This document shows, piece after piece, positions 22,232 to 29,850 of a stretch of 32,548 nucleotides of DNA. The notes under the pieces were generated by a model. It worked only from the letters and a program-made list of their open reading frames with translations, had not been told where the DNA came from and made no database searches. Every line of letters begins with the position of its first letter. Positions within the stretch are counted from its first letter, which is position 1. Made by a program: the position numbers and the translations under genes. This stretch comes from Tannerellaceae bacterium (GTDB lineage Bacteria; Bacteroidota; Bacteroidia; Bacteroidales; Tannerellaceae), in NCBI GenBank assembly GCA_021203545.1, contig JAJQAZ010000095.1, forward strand, positions 1 through 32,548. The letters are read 5' to 3'.

Positions 22232-22717
22232 ATGTGTAACTGTATTTATATAAAAGTGGATAAACAATTTAACAGCTTGAAATTAAGGAGTTTTCTGATT
22301 GATAAATTAGGAAAAAGGTCATTTTCGGATTTTTACACCAATGCGAAAATCGACAATAGTTCATTTTCTCGTTTCGTTACAGAAAATAGTGGAAGAGTTT
22401 TAGAACCGTCCGCTAAACAATGGAATAGAATCATTGCGGAGTTTAATCGGAGGAATATCCATGTTAAAAAAGAATTCTTTTATGATGGTTATGAAGCAGA
22501 TGATAAAAAAAGCTACTCAAGTGACAACCCTTTAGGCTCTGTTAAAGAGTATAACTGGCAGGAGCATGCCGCCGACCTTCTAAAAGAACTTTCTACTCTC
22601 AGGGATTTAATCCGGGAGAAAGACGAATTAATTCTTAAGCAGGATAATGACAATAGAAAACTGAAAAGGGAAAATAATCAATTGAAAAAAAGGCTCAAAG
22701 AGTTGGGCGATATATAA
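22232..22717 (+). CDS. Candidate prophage regulator with C-terminal coiled coil
   Basis: A 161-residue protein transcribed away from the early operon. The N-terminal 80 residues (LRSFLIDKLGKRSFSDFYTNAKIDNSSFSRFVTE and on) are helical and could be a DNA-binding domain. Residues 110-160 are a heptad-rich coiled coil (LREKDE, KRENNQLKKRLKEL) that would dimerise it. Facing the early promoter across a palindrome-rich gap, it is the best candidate for the lysogenic repressor. I do not recognise the family, so this rests on context. Confidence 0.6.
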   Translation: MCNCIYIKVDKQFNSLKLRSFLIDKLGKRSFSDFYTNAKIDNSSFSRFVTENSGRVLEPSAKQWNRIIAEFNRRNIHVKKEFFYDGYEADDKKSYSSDNPLGSVKEYNWQEHAADLLKELSTLRDLIREKDELILKQDNDNRKLKRENNQLKKRLKELGDI

Positions 22718-22738
22718 ATAATCAAACCACCATTAACC

Positions 22739-23566
22739 ATGAAAAATTTAGTTTTAACGGGCATGGCCTCCCTGATGGCCGCATGTTCCGTTACAGAGGT
22801 AACGGAGACATACAAACCGGTTGAGTGCACTATACAATGCCGGATTGACTTATTGGAAACAAAAGCGACAGCTTCCGAAGCAGTAGAAACACTTGTGTTT
22901 GTATTTATGAACACAGAGTCTAACAAAACAACTATCCTGACTCAAAAGAAGGGAGAGAGTTGTTTTGGTTCAATTACTGCCACCCTTGATACAGGTACCT
23001 ACGATTGTGTAATAATCGGACACAATAGCGAAGTACATTCGTTAGAAGGTACAATTATGACATTCGACAAGGCAAGCGACACATTCCGGGGCATAGAATC
23101 GTTTGAAGTGGAACCAGGTGATAACCATACAATAGAAGTAACACTCAGCCGGGCTATCACAAGAGTAGAAACGATAGCATCCGATAAACTTCCACAAGAG
23201 GCTTCCGAAATATCGTTTGAATTAACAGGATTGTCTAACGGTTTTGACATCTGTTCCGGAAAGCCGGAAACAAAAGAAACCATCAACCGCCGCTTTACAT
23301 TAAGGTCATCCGACATAGGCAAAGAAAACCTAAAGTTCAGCATCAATGCTTTCACAGACAACAAATCCGAAAGCAAGCTGACAATAAAAACATATAAAAA
23401 AGATGGTTCACTGATGAAGGAAACAAAATCACCTCCCTTTATCCCTGAAACAAACAAAATAACACGCTTCACAGGCTACCTATTCACCCGTTCCGGGACT
23501 CCAGATCTCGGTGTAAATATTGATACCGAATGGGACGAAATCAACGAGTATGAACTGGAAAACTAA
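22739..23566 (+). CDS. Secreted lipoprotein, possibly fimbrillin-related; likely lysogenic-conversion cargo
   Basis: A 275-residue protein. The short signal peptide MKNLVLTGMASLMAAC has a lipobox-like MAAC with C16 as the likely lipidated residue. The mature part is beta-rich (TLVFVFMNTES, ITATLDTGTYDCVIIGHNS, FEVEPGDNHTIEVTLSRAITRVE) and resembles the Ig-like fimbrillin/FimB-Mfa-type surface lipoproteins of Bacteroidales, though I cannot fix a family. It starts 21 nt after the regulator and ends just before the proposed attR. It would therefore be expressed in the lysogen and placed on the host surface. A strong terminator follows at 23611. Confidence 0.7.
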   Translation: MKNLVLTGMASLMAACSVTEVTETYKPVECTIQCRIDLLETKATASEAVETLVFVFMNTESNKTTILTQKKGESCFGSITATLDTGTYDCVIIGHNSEVHSLEGTIMTFDKASDTFRGIESFEVEPGDNHTIEVTLSRAITRVETIASDKLPQEASEISFELTGLSNGFDICSGKPETKETINRRFTLRSSDIGKENLKFSINAFTDNKSESKLTIKTYKKDGSLMKETKSPPFIPETNKITRFTGYLFTRSGTPDLGVNIDTEWDEINEYELEN

Positions 23567-23610
23567 GAGCAAAAGAGATAATTAATTCCCTACTCTTCGA
23601 ACGTAAACAT

Positions 23611-23641
23611 TTGAAAAAGGCTGATTTACAGCCTTTTTCAA
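23611..23641 (+). terminator. Terminator after the lipoprotein gene
   Basis: A 13-bp perfect stem, TTGAAAAAGGCTG (23611-23623) with CAGCCTTTTTCAA (23629-23641), encloses a 5-nt loop. The T-run is inside the 3' arm. It ends the regulator-lipoprotein transcript. Confidence 0.85.
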
Positions 23642-23737
23642 AATATTATACCGGGAGAAATACGGGAGAAAAACACGATAAACGGCTGATAATATATACT
23701 GATTATTAATATGTTACAACTCATGATAAAGAACGAA

Positions 23738-23758
23738 CAAATCGTCTCATCCCGACCA
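23738..23758 (+). other. Probable attR: 3' end of a tRNA-Pro gene
   Basis: Twenty-one bases match a tRNA from T-loop position 56 to the CCA end. They comprise CAAAT of the T loop, CGTCT (positions 61-65), CATCCCG (acceptor 66-72), A73 and CCA. G72 with A73 is the tRNA-Pro signature. Positions 54-55 upstream are AA rather than TT and the rest of the tRNA is missing, so only a 3' fragment is present. A terminator starts 2 nt later, as behind a real tRNA. This is the expected right junction of an element integrated into tRNA-Pro, with the intact tRNA at the left end beyond the window. No other tRNA is visible between here and the window start. Confidence 0.65.
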
Positions 23759-23760
23759 AC

Positions 23761-23794
23761 AAAAAGCCTATTCTTTAACAGGAATAGGCTTTTT
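23761..23794. terminator. Terminator behind the tRNA-Pro fragment
   Basis: AAAAAGCCTATTC (23761-23773) pairs with GAATAGGCTTTTT (23782-23794) around an 8-nt loop, usable in both directions. It was probably the native terminator of the tRNA-Pro gene. Apart from this, the tRNA fragment and the GH97 promoter, I see nothing in 23642-23908. Confidence 0.85.
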
Positions 23795-23868
23795 AGTATT
23801 AAATATCCAAAGAGCAAATCTATACTCACCCATTACGTGTAAACCGTACTTTTATACAGATAAATCAC

Positions 23869-23876
23869 TATATTTG
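23869..23876 (+). promoter_or_regulatory. -7 promoter box for the GH97 gene
   Basis: TATATTTG matches the Bacteroidetes TAnnTTTG -7 element. It places transcription start near 23883, after the alternative upstream start codon and before the chosen ATG at 23909. No clear -33 TTTG is seen at the usual spacing. Confidence 0.5.
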
Positions 23877-23908
23877 TGCCGCTAAGAGTAAAAACTAATT
23901 TGAATCAC

Positions 23909-25849
23909 ATGAAAAAACATCTTTTATTTATTGCATTTTGTGCGATAAGCGGTTTGGTCACTGCACAAAATCCGGCTACCATTTCCAGTCCGGACGGAAG
24001 GATCGAAGTAACTACCGGATTAAAAAACAAATCTCCTTTTTACAGTATCTCCTACAATGGGAAAACGTTTATCGAGGACTCTTCTTTAGGACTTAAAACA
24101 TCCATAGGCGACTTTGATATTAATCTGCAACAGACAGACCAGTTGGTTAGTTATCTTGTAAAAAATTACGGGATGGTCAATGCTAAAAAGAGTCACATCC
24201 ATTATGAGGCCAATAAACTCAGTATAACCTATATTAATGAGAAAAAAGACACGCTTGAAATTATCTTTCAGGTAAGTAATAACGACATCGCCTTTACCTA
24301 CCGGGTAGCAAGTCCAAAGAAAAATAATTGCATCATTTTGAGCGAATCCACCGGTTTTAAGTTGCCCTCTTATACTACCACATTTATTACTCCACAGGCA
24401 ACTCCTATGATTGGCTGGGAAAACACCAAACCCAGCTATGAGGAAGAGTATACTTACGAAGAGCCGGTAGGGACTCCATCCCTTTACGGATTAGGATATA
24501 CTTATCCGGCCCTGTTCCATATCGGACAGGATGGCTGGGCTGTGATTTCCGAAACAGGTGTAGACAGCCGGTATGCTGCTACCAAACTAAGCGAAGGAAG
24601 TGCGGACGGATTATATAAAGTTGCATTTCCCCACCCCGGCGAGAACAACGGTATTGGAGCTTCTACTATTGCTACCGCTATCCCTTTCATGACATCATGG
24701 AAAACAATCACCGTAGGCGAAACTCTCAAACCTATTGTCGAATCCACAATAACCTTCGATGTGGTAGATCCCCTCATCACATCTTCACAGGAGTACCTTC
24801 CGGGACGTGCCAGCTGGAGCTGGATCATCTGGCAGGATATCAGCTGCAACTATGACGATCAAATTATTTTCATAGATCTGGCTGCCAACCTCGGACTCGA
24901 ATATATACTTATTGATGCTTTGTGGGACAAACAGATCGGGTACGACCGCATGCCGGAACTGATCCGGTATGCCCAATCCAAAGGCGTCGATGTATTCCTG
25001 TGGTACAATTCCAATGGTTACTGGAACAATGCTCCACAGGGCCCTAAACACCGTATGAGTACACCCGCTGCCCGGAAAGAAGAAATGAAGTGGCTCAAAG
25101 AATTAGGAGTCAAAGGGCTCAAAGTAGACTTTTTCGGGGGCGACAAACAGGAAACAATGCGGTTGTATGAAGAAATACTTGTTGATGCAAACGAATACGG
25201 ATTAATAATTAATTTCCATGGTTGCACACTTCCCCGTGGTTGGGAACGTATGTTCCCTAACTTCTTCACGGCCGAAACTGTTCTGGCTTCCGAGAACCTG
25301 GTATTCAACCAGGCAGCTATGGACCGGCACGCTTATTCGGCAACGATCATACCTTTTACACGCAACACAGTCGGAGCCATGGACTTTGGTCCGCTATTCC
25401 TTAACAAACGGCTTTCACGCGATCAGCAGGAAGGCGTAATACGCCGCACCACCGATGTGTTCGAATTGGCTACAGCCGTACTTTACTTCTCACCCATCCA
25501 ACATTTGGCTGTTACTCCAAACAACATCAATGAACAACCGGACTATGTAATTGATTTTATACGTACAGTACCTGCCTCATGGGACGAAATCCGGTTTATC
25601 GACGGATATCCCGGTAAATATTGTGTACTGGCCCGCCGCAAAGGAGACCAATGGTATATTGTAGCAGTAAACGGCGAAAAAACAAACCGTACTCTCACCC
25701 TTTCGCTACCTATGCTGGAAGGCCGGGAAATAAATCTGTTGTACGACCAAAAAGACCGCACTGCCGGATTTAAAACTATTAAACCCAACAAAAAAGGAAC
25801 CTACGAAATCCGGATGTTGGGCGAAGGCGGTGCAGTATTATTCAACTAA
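23909..25849 (+). CDS. GH97 family alpha-glycosidase, retaining type (alpha-galactosidase-like), secreted
   Basis: About 646 residues. The signal peptide MKKHLLFIAFCAISGLVTAQ directs export to the periplasm. The N-terminal beta-sandwich begins ISSPDGRIEV. The central TIM barrel shows RASWSWIIWQD, YILIDALWD, GVDVFLWYNSNGYW and GVKGLKVDFFGGDKQ, then INFHGCTLPRGWERMFPN and TAETVLASE. D407 in KVDFF stands where the retaining GH97 enzymes have their nucleophile, and E456 in TAETV is the probable acid/base. That favours the retaining branch (alpha-galactosidase type) over inverting SusB-type alpha-glucosidases. The C-terminal all-beta domain ends GEGGAVLFN. The gene stands alone, without SusC/SusD partners, in host DNA just past attR. 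Confidence 0.9.
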   Translation: MKKHLLFIAFCAISGLVTAQNPATISSPDGRIEVTTGLKNKSPFYSISYNGKTFIEDSSLGLKTSIGDFDINLQQTDQLVSYLVKNYGMVNAKKSHIHYEANKLSITYINEKKDTLEIIFQVSNNDIAFTYRVASPKKNNCIILSESTGFKLPSYTTTFITPQATPMIGWENTKPSYEEEYTYEEPVGTPSLYGLGYTYPALFHIGQDGWAVISETGVDSRYAATKLSEGSADGLYKVAFPHPGENNGIGASTIATAIPFMTSWKTITVGETLKPIVESTITFDVVDPLITSSQEYLPGRASWSWIIWQDISCNYDDQIIFIDLAANLGLEYILIDALWDKQIGYDRMPELIRYAQSKGVDVFLWYNSNGYWNNAPQGPKHRMSTPAARKEEMKWLKELGVKGLKVDFFGGDKQETMRLYEEILVDANEYGLIINFHGCTLPRGWERMFPNFFTAETVLASENLVFNQAAMDRHAYSATIIPFTRNTVGAMDFGPLFLNKRLSRDQQEGVIRRTTDVFELATAVLYFSPIQHLAVTPNNINEQPDYVIDFIRTVPASWDEIRFIDGYPGKYCVLARRKGDQWYIVAVNGEKTNRTLTLSLPMLEGREINLLYDQKDRTAGFKTIKPNKKGTYEIRMLGEGGAVLFN

Positions 25850-25968
25850 ACAAAATAAGCTGACACACTGTTATATATACGAAAGTGTAATATCAGGTAT
25901 CAGATTTATACCGGAAACGGTATTCAATCAAAATACCAGGGAATAAGGGTGATAAGTATTTAGGTTAA

Positions 25969-25996
25969 AAAGGCTTTCCATTACCGGAAAGCCTTT
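25969..25996. terminator. Bidirectional terminator between GH97 and ndk
   Basis: AAAGGCTTTCC (25969-25979) pairs with GGAAAGCCTTT (25986-25996), a perfect 11-bp stem with A-rich and T-rich flanks, between two convergent genes. Confidence 0.85.
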
Positions 25997-26036
25997 CTTT
26001 ATCTAAAATGATATAACCGTTTTTGCTTTCAAACAT

Positions 26037-26498
26037 TCAGATTTCATCATTTGCATACAAGCTCCAGATGTACGAGGGAGTATAATCAAAAATCTCTTCT
26101 TCTTTAAAAAAGCGTTTCAATTCTATTTCTGCTGTCTCCAGCGAATCTGATGCATGAACAATATTCTCCTGCACACTCATACTATAGTCGCCTCTTATCG
26201 TACCGGGGGCCGCCAGCCGTCCGTTTGTTTTTCCGGCCATTGCCCGTACTACTTCTACAGCATCCAACCCTTCCCAACAACAAACAATTACCGGACAAAC
26301 ACGCATGGCATCTTTCACACGCTGAAAAAAAGATTTCTCTTTCAGGTGCGCATAATGTTCACTCAGCAGCTCGTCCGTCAGCCAGGTCATTTTCATACCT
26401 GCCAGTTTCAGGCCTTTCTTCTCAAACCGCGAAATAATTTCCCCGATCAATCCTCGTTCTATCGTACAGGGTTTTAAAATGACAAGTGTCCTTTCCAT
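26037..26498 (-). CDS. ndk: Nucleoside diphosphate kinase
   Basis: A 153-residue protein that transfers the gamma phosphate from ATP to nucleoside diphosphates, balancing the NTP and dNTP pools in the cytoplasm. The N-terminus TLVILKPCTIERGLIGEII holds the conserved Lys (K9). PGTIRGDYS and ENIVHASDS carry the nucleotide-binding Arg (R102), N112 and the phosphohistidine H115. Length is normal for the family. It has its own promoter (26544-26574) and a terminator shared with GH97. Confidence 0.97.
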   Translation of the reverse strand: MERTLVILKPCTIERGLIGEIISRFEKKGLKLAGMKMTWLTDELLSEHYAHLKEKSFFQRVKDAMRVCPVIVCCWEGLDAVEVVRAMAGKTNGRLAAPGTIRGDYSMSVQENIVHASDSLETAEIELKRFFKEEEIFDYTPSYIWSLYANDEI

Positions 26499-26543
26499 AC
26501 AGATTCTATATTTATTAATTAAACAAAGTAATGGTGATATTTA

Positions 26544-26574
26544 CAAATATAAGCATTTACTTTTATTATGCAAA
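26544..26574 (-). promoter_or_regulatory. Promoter of ndk
   Basis: On the minus strand a -33 TTTG (complement of 26571-26574) is followed after 19 nt by the -7 box TATATTTG (complement of 26544-26551), a near-perfect Bacteroidetes promoter. It lies between the recombinase stop and the ndk start. Confidence 0.65.
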
Positions 26575-26590
26575 TTGCTCATGAAAGTCG

Positions 26591-27310
26591 TTAAAGAAGG
26601 TAAACACTATTTTTTACATCCATCTCCACCTTTACCGTCTGCTGCAAACGAAGCCGCATTTTGCTGCATATACACCTTCCCATTGCCAGATATAAGGTTT
26701 TCCAGGCTGCAAACGAAGCCGCATTTTGCTGCATATACACCCGTAGTGTCTGCCTGCTCACACCCAACTTCTTACTGATATACATCTTCGTATGTTTTTC
26801 AGACAGCAGCTTCCTGATTATCTCCTCCTTGCCCGAAAGCTTCTTGTTGGCAGACTTCTTCCCGATAGGCCTTCCCAGTTTCACCCCTTCTTTCTTACGG
26901 CGTGCCAGTGCTTCTTTAGTACGCTGTGAAATCAGATTACGTTCTATCTCCGCGCTCAGGCTAAAGGCAAAAGCCAGAATCTTACTATTAATATTATTTC
27001 CCAATTCGTACCGCTCCTTAACCGTAAGCACTACAATTTCCTTCTCCATACACACATGCAGGAAACTCATTACCTGCATCAGATTCCTTCCCAACCGGGA
27101 AAGTTCCGTTGTAATCAATGTATCTCCTTTCCTCACCTTTTTTAATAACTTACCCAATACCCTATCCTTCACGCTTTTTGTGCCGCTGATTGTCTCCTTC
27201 ACCCAACAATCAATATTAATACCTTCACACTCTGCATACTTATTAATTTCAAAGCATTGGTTTTCCGTGTTCTGTTTGTCAGTACTGACCCTAATGTAAC
27301 CGTAGATCAT
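26591..27310 (-). CDS. Serine site-specific recombinase (resolvase/DNA invertase family) with repeat-altered C-terminus
   Basis: A 239-residue protein. The catalytic N-terminal domain MIYGYIRVSTDKQ has nucleophile S9, and ELSRLGRN supplies the conserved active-site arginines. The long E-helix SLSAEIERNLISQRTKEAL and linker GRPIGKK lead to a helix-turn-helix (MYISKKLGVSRQTLRVYMQ) ending near residue 193, which matches the small invertases of Bacteroides. The last 45 or so residues are extra. They are encoded by a region containing a 36-bp direct repeat and read as two shifted translations of it (MQQNAASFAAW and CSKMRLRLQQ). Such enzymes invert promoters or other segments in this order. No invertible partner is identified here. 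Confidence 0.9.
   Translation of the reverse strand: MIYGYIRVSTDKQNTENQCFEINKYAECEGINIDCWVKETISGTKSVKDRVLGKLLKKVRKGDTLITTELSRLGRNLMQVMSFLHVCMEKEIVVLTVKERYELGNNINSKILAFAFSLSAEIERNLISQRTKEALARRKKEGVKLGRPIGKKSANKKLSGKEEIIRKLLSEKHTKMYISKKLGVSRQTLRVYMQQNAASFAAWKTLYLAMGRCICSKMRLRLQQTVKVEMDVKNSVYLL
26641..26741. repeat. 36-bp direct repeat (two copies) in the recombinase 3' end
   Basis: The 36 bp at 26641-26676 recur without change at 26706-26741, a 65-bp period with a 29-bp spacer. The copies lie in different reading frames of the recombinase gene. They look like a recent tandem duplication or a pair of short mobile or recombination sites. Confidence 0.85.
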
Positions 27311-27466
27311 AGTATATATTTAGATGTAAAAGTCTCTTCCCATGTGCAAATATGGCTATTTATATTGATAAGTAAAGAATCTGCCTGCATACTTTCTTTT
27401 ATAAACACCTGGTTCCGGATGCCAAACAAAAACACCCACATTATTAAATTAAGATGTTTTTAATAA

Positions 27467-27474
27467 TATCTTTG
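27467..27474 (+). promoter_or_regulatory. -7 promoter box for the YdjM-like gene
   Basis: TATCTTTG matches TAnnTTTG and ends 7 nt before the ATG at 27482. Transcription would begin almost at the start codon, so the mRNA may be leaderless unless translation starts further in. Confidence 0.45.
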
Positions 27475-27481
27475 CATTTCT

Positions 27482-28240
27482 ATGGACATTGTTACTCACA
27501 CATTAACCGGTATCACATTGGGTAGTTGCCTGGCTGTACATACCAACAGCTGGAAAAAGCGTTTGAGTTGCCTGCTCATAGGCGGCTTTGGCGGCATGCT
27601 TCCCGATCTGGATGTCCTCTCCCTCTGGTCACGCTTCGACACCACCTTCGGCAAATGGTTCTCACTCCCCCTTCCGGGCAAAGCTATTTACTCCGGCAAA
27701 CTCTGGTATTCACACCACGGGTTTATGCACTCCCTGGCCGCGGTACTACTATTTACACTTCTGATCTACCTGTGCTTCCGGTTAATCCATAAACAGCGGC
27801 GTCCGGGCAACCTGTTATTACTCTCATTTGCGGGAGGATATATTCTGCATCTGTTTCAGGATATGATCACGCCTGCCGGTAGCTGGGGAGGTGTACGCCT
27901 GTTTTTTCCTTCCACCACCTACCTGGGAGGCACCGGATCTATCTGGTGGTGGAACAACTATGACCTTTTCCTGACTGTACTTACCATTTTCGTTTTCAAT
28001 CTTATTTTACTACTTTTGAAACCATTGTGGAAAAAGAAGATGCCAGGTGCGGTTTGGTTGTTATTTACCGGCGGCTCATTTCTGTTCATGTGGCAAGTCC
28101 ATACACGGAATTTTAATTTCAACAGAAACTCTTATGAAGCCTGCGAAAAAAAATCACTCGGAATTCAGCAACAGAAATTACCTGGTCCCGTTTACCGGCA
28201 GATGGTAAAATTCGACCAACGGCTTCCGGTCTACTTCTGA
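27482..28240 (+). CDS. YdjM/DUF457-type membrane-bound metal-dependent hydrolase-like protein
   Basis: A 252-residue membrane protein opening MDIVTHTLTGITLGSCLAV, the family signature. LIGGFGGMLPDLDVLS carries the conserved Asp pair, YSHHGFMHSLAAVLLF the His cluster, and GGYILHLFQDMITPAG a further His/Asp set. These residues probably bind a metal near the membrane face. Hydrophobic segments lie near 80-100, 120-140 and 165-200. The gene is followed 28 nt later by the DUF418 gene on the same strand, so the two probably form an operon. Substrate unknown. Confidence 0.85.
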   Translation: MDIVTHTLTGITLGSCLAVHTNSWKKRLSCLLIGGFGGMLPDLDVLSLWSRFDTTFGKWFSLPLPGKAIYSGKLWYSHHGFMHSLAAVLLFTLLIYLCFRLIHKQRRPGNLLLLSFAGGYILHLFQDMITPAGSWGGVRLFFPSTTYLGGTGSIWWWNNYDLFLTVLTIFVFNLILLLLKPLWKKKMPGAVWLLFTGGSFLFMWQVHTRNFNFNRNSYEACEKKSLGIQQQKLPGPVYRQMVKFDQRLPVYF

Positions 28241-28268
28241 ACAAACAACTAATGAAAATACACTATAC

Positions 28269-29491
28269 ATGGAAAACTTATTGACAGAGAAAAACAACCG
28301 GGTCGATGTGGCCGACGTGCTACGCGGGCTGGCTGTTATGGGAATCATCATCCTACATTCTATCGAACACTTCAACTTTTATTCGTTTCCCGACACCACC
28401 GGGCAGGCATCGTGGCTCAACTTCACAGATAAAGCCATCTGGGATTCACTTTTCTTCACCTTTGGGGGCAAAGCCTATGCTGTATTTGCACTCCTTTTCG
28501 GATTCAGTTTTTATATACAGGACGATAACCAACAACGCCGGGGCAACGATTTCCGGCTACGCTTCATGTGGCGATTGGTACTCCTCTTCATCATTGGTAA
28601 TTTCAATGCCCTGTTTTTCACAGCCGAAATACTGGTTATGTACTCCATCATCAGGTTTATACTCCCCTTGGTTTGCAGATTCTCTACCCGTACTATCCTG
28701 ATACTGGCTATTATCTGTCTGTTGCAACCGCTCGAGTGGATTAAAGTATTCGCAGCCTTATTCTCTCCTGATAATACGCTCCTTACTATCAATGAAGGAA
28801 CGTACTGGAAAGCCACAATGGATGCGCAGACCCATGCCGGATTCCTCGAAATGTGTAAAGTTAATCTTTGGGAAGGACAGTTGGCAAGCCTTGCCTGGGC
28901 ATGGAACCACGGTCGTATTTTCCAGACGGCAGCCCTTTTTATGCTTGGATTCCTTATGGGCCGGACCAAACTACTTCTGTATACTCCTGAAAATCGTAAA
29001 ATCTGGTTTACCCTACTTGCCTGGTCTCTTATCTGCTACTTCCCACTTATGGGACTGGCCAACATACTACCCGGATACATCGAAAACCCGGAAGCAGGCA
29101 AATCGCTGGTAATGATATGCAAATCTCTGGCCAACTTCTGCTTCATGTGCATACTGGTTGTAGGTGTATTATGGGCCTTTTATGAAACCGGCAAACAACA
29201 ATTACTCCTGAAAATGGCCCCGTACGGCAAGATGAGTCTCACCCATTACCTCGGCCAGTCTATTATTGGGTCGTTTTTCTTCTACAACTGGGGGGGTTAG
29301 CACTTTACCAAGACCTTGGCATCACTGCCAGTTTTATATTTGGTATAGCTCTGTTCGCCGCCCAATACCTATTTTCCATCTGGTGGTTCAAGCACCACAC
29401 ACACGGCCCTTTCGAAAGCATCTGGAAAAAAACCACCTGGATTACGATAAAGCACACAAACAACACCGATAGAACAGATTTACACAGATAA
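28269..29491 (+). pseudogene. DUF418 family integral membrane protein, frame broken at a G7 tract
   Basis: The first 343 residues include NRVDVADVLRGLAVMGIIIL, FFTFGGKAYAVFALLFGFSF, RIFQTAALFMLGFLMGR and MSLTHYLGQSIIG, in the order of the DUF418 family of multi-pass proteins, sometimes linked to transport. The frame ends at TAG 29298-29300, directly after a run of seven G (29290-29296). One base back, the frame continues NWGGLALYQDLGI, then IWWFKHHTHGPFESIWKKTT, the expected DUF418 C-terminus, to a TAA at 29489-29491. The whole is about 407 residues, a normal length. This may be a true frameshift mutation, slippage-based phase variation or a -1 ribosomal slip (G GGG GGT). Confidence 0.75.
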
Positions 29492-29575
29492 TAAGCAAAA
29501 AAATTTCATAGCTTTCTTACAATTCTGTAGTCATCTGTCTTATCTGCGTATTCTGTATGCTCTTAACATGTAAAA

Positions 29576-29612
29576 AGGAGTTGATATTCCCGGATAGGGT
29601 TTATCAACTCCT
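29576..29612. other. Hairpin in the DUF418-ald intergenic region
   Basis: AGGAGTTGATA (29576-29586) pairs perfectly with TATCAACTCCT (29602-29612). A T-run follows it only on the minus strand, so it is a weak terminator for the DUF418 transcript at best. The rest of the 359-bp gap before alanine dehydrogenase is AT-rich and shows no gene. Confidence 0.55.
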
Positions 29613-29850
29613 GCAAAGTAGGGTCTGAATGCGTCTGTATTATAGAAGGTGTTTACAGATGGCCAATGTTAATGGAACTTAGCAGTGTTTGCTTCGTTTC
29701 ATATAATAAACAATGTAGGGTTTCTAATTGTTCTCATAAGTTTCACTTTGGCCTCATTTTTATATAATACCATAAAAAAAGGGACTCAAACTAACAAAAA
29801 GTCAATAAAAATCCCTATTTTACGCCTGTAAAACTTTAAATGCTGACGTT

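Noticed and set aside
23642-23830. Small minus-strand frame of 63 codons
   Set aside because: It spans the tRNA fragment and a terminator, is hydrophobic by base composition only, and has no plausible start context.
26641-26741. CRISPR array from the repeated 36-mer
   Set aside because: There are only two copies with one 29-bp spacer, inside a coding region and without cas genes. A tandem duplication is more likely.
26661-27299. Long plus-strand frame (212 codons) opposite the serine recombinase
   Set aside because: It is the antisense shadow of a clear recombinase. The translation is Ser/Leu/Phe-rich with no family resemblance.
26591-27474. Invertible promoter next to the serine recombinase
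   Set aside because: I looked for inverted repeats flanking a promoter near the recombinase. Only a direct 36-bp repeat was found, so no invertible segment can be supported.
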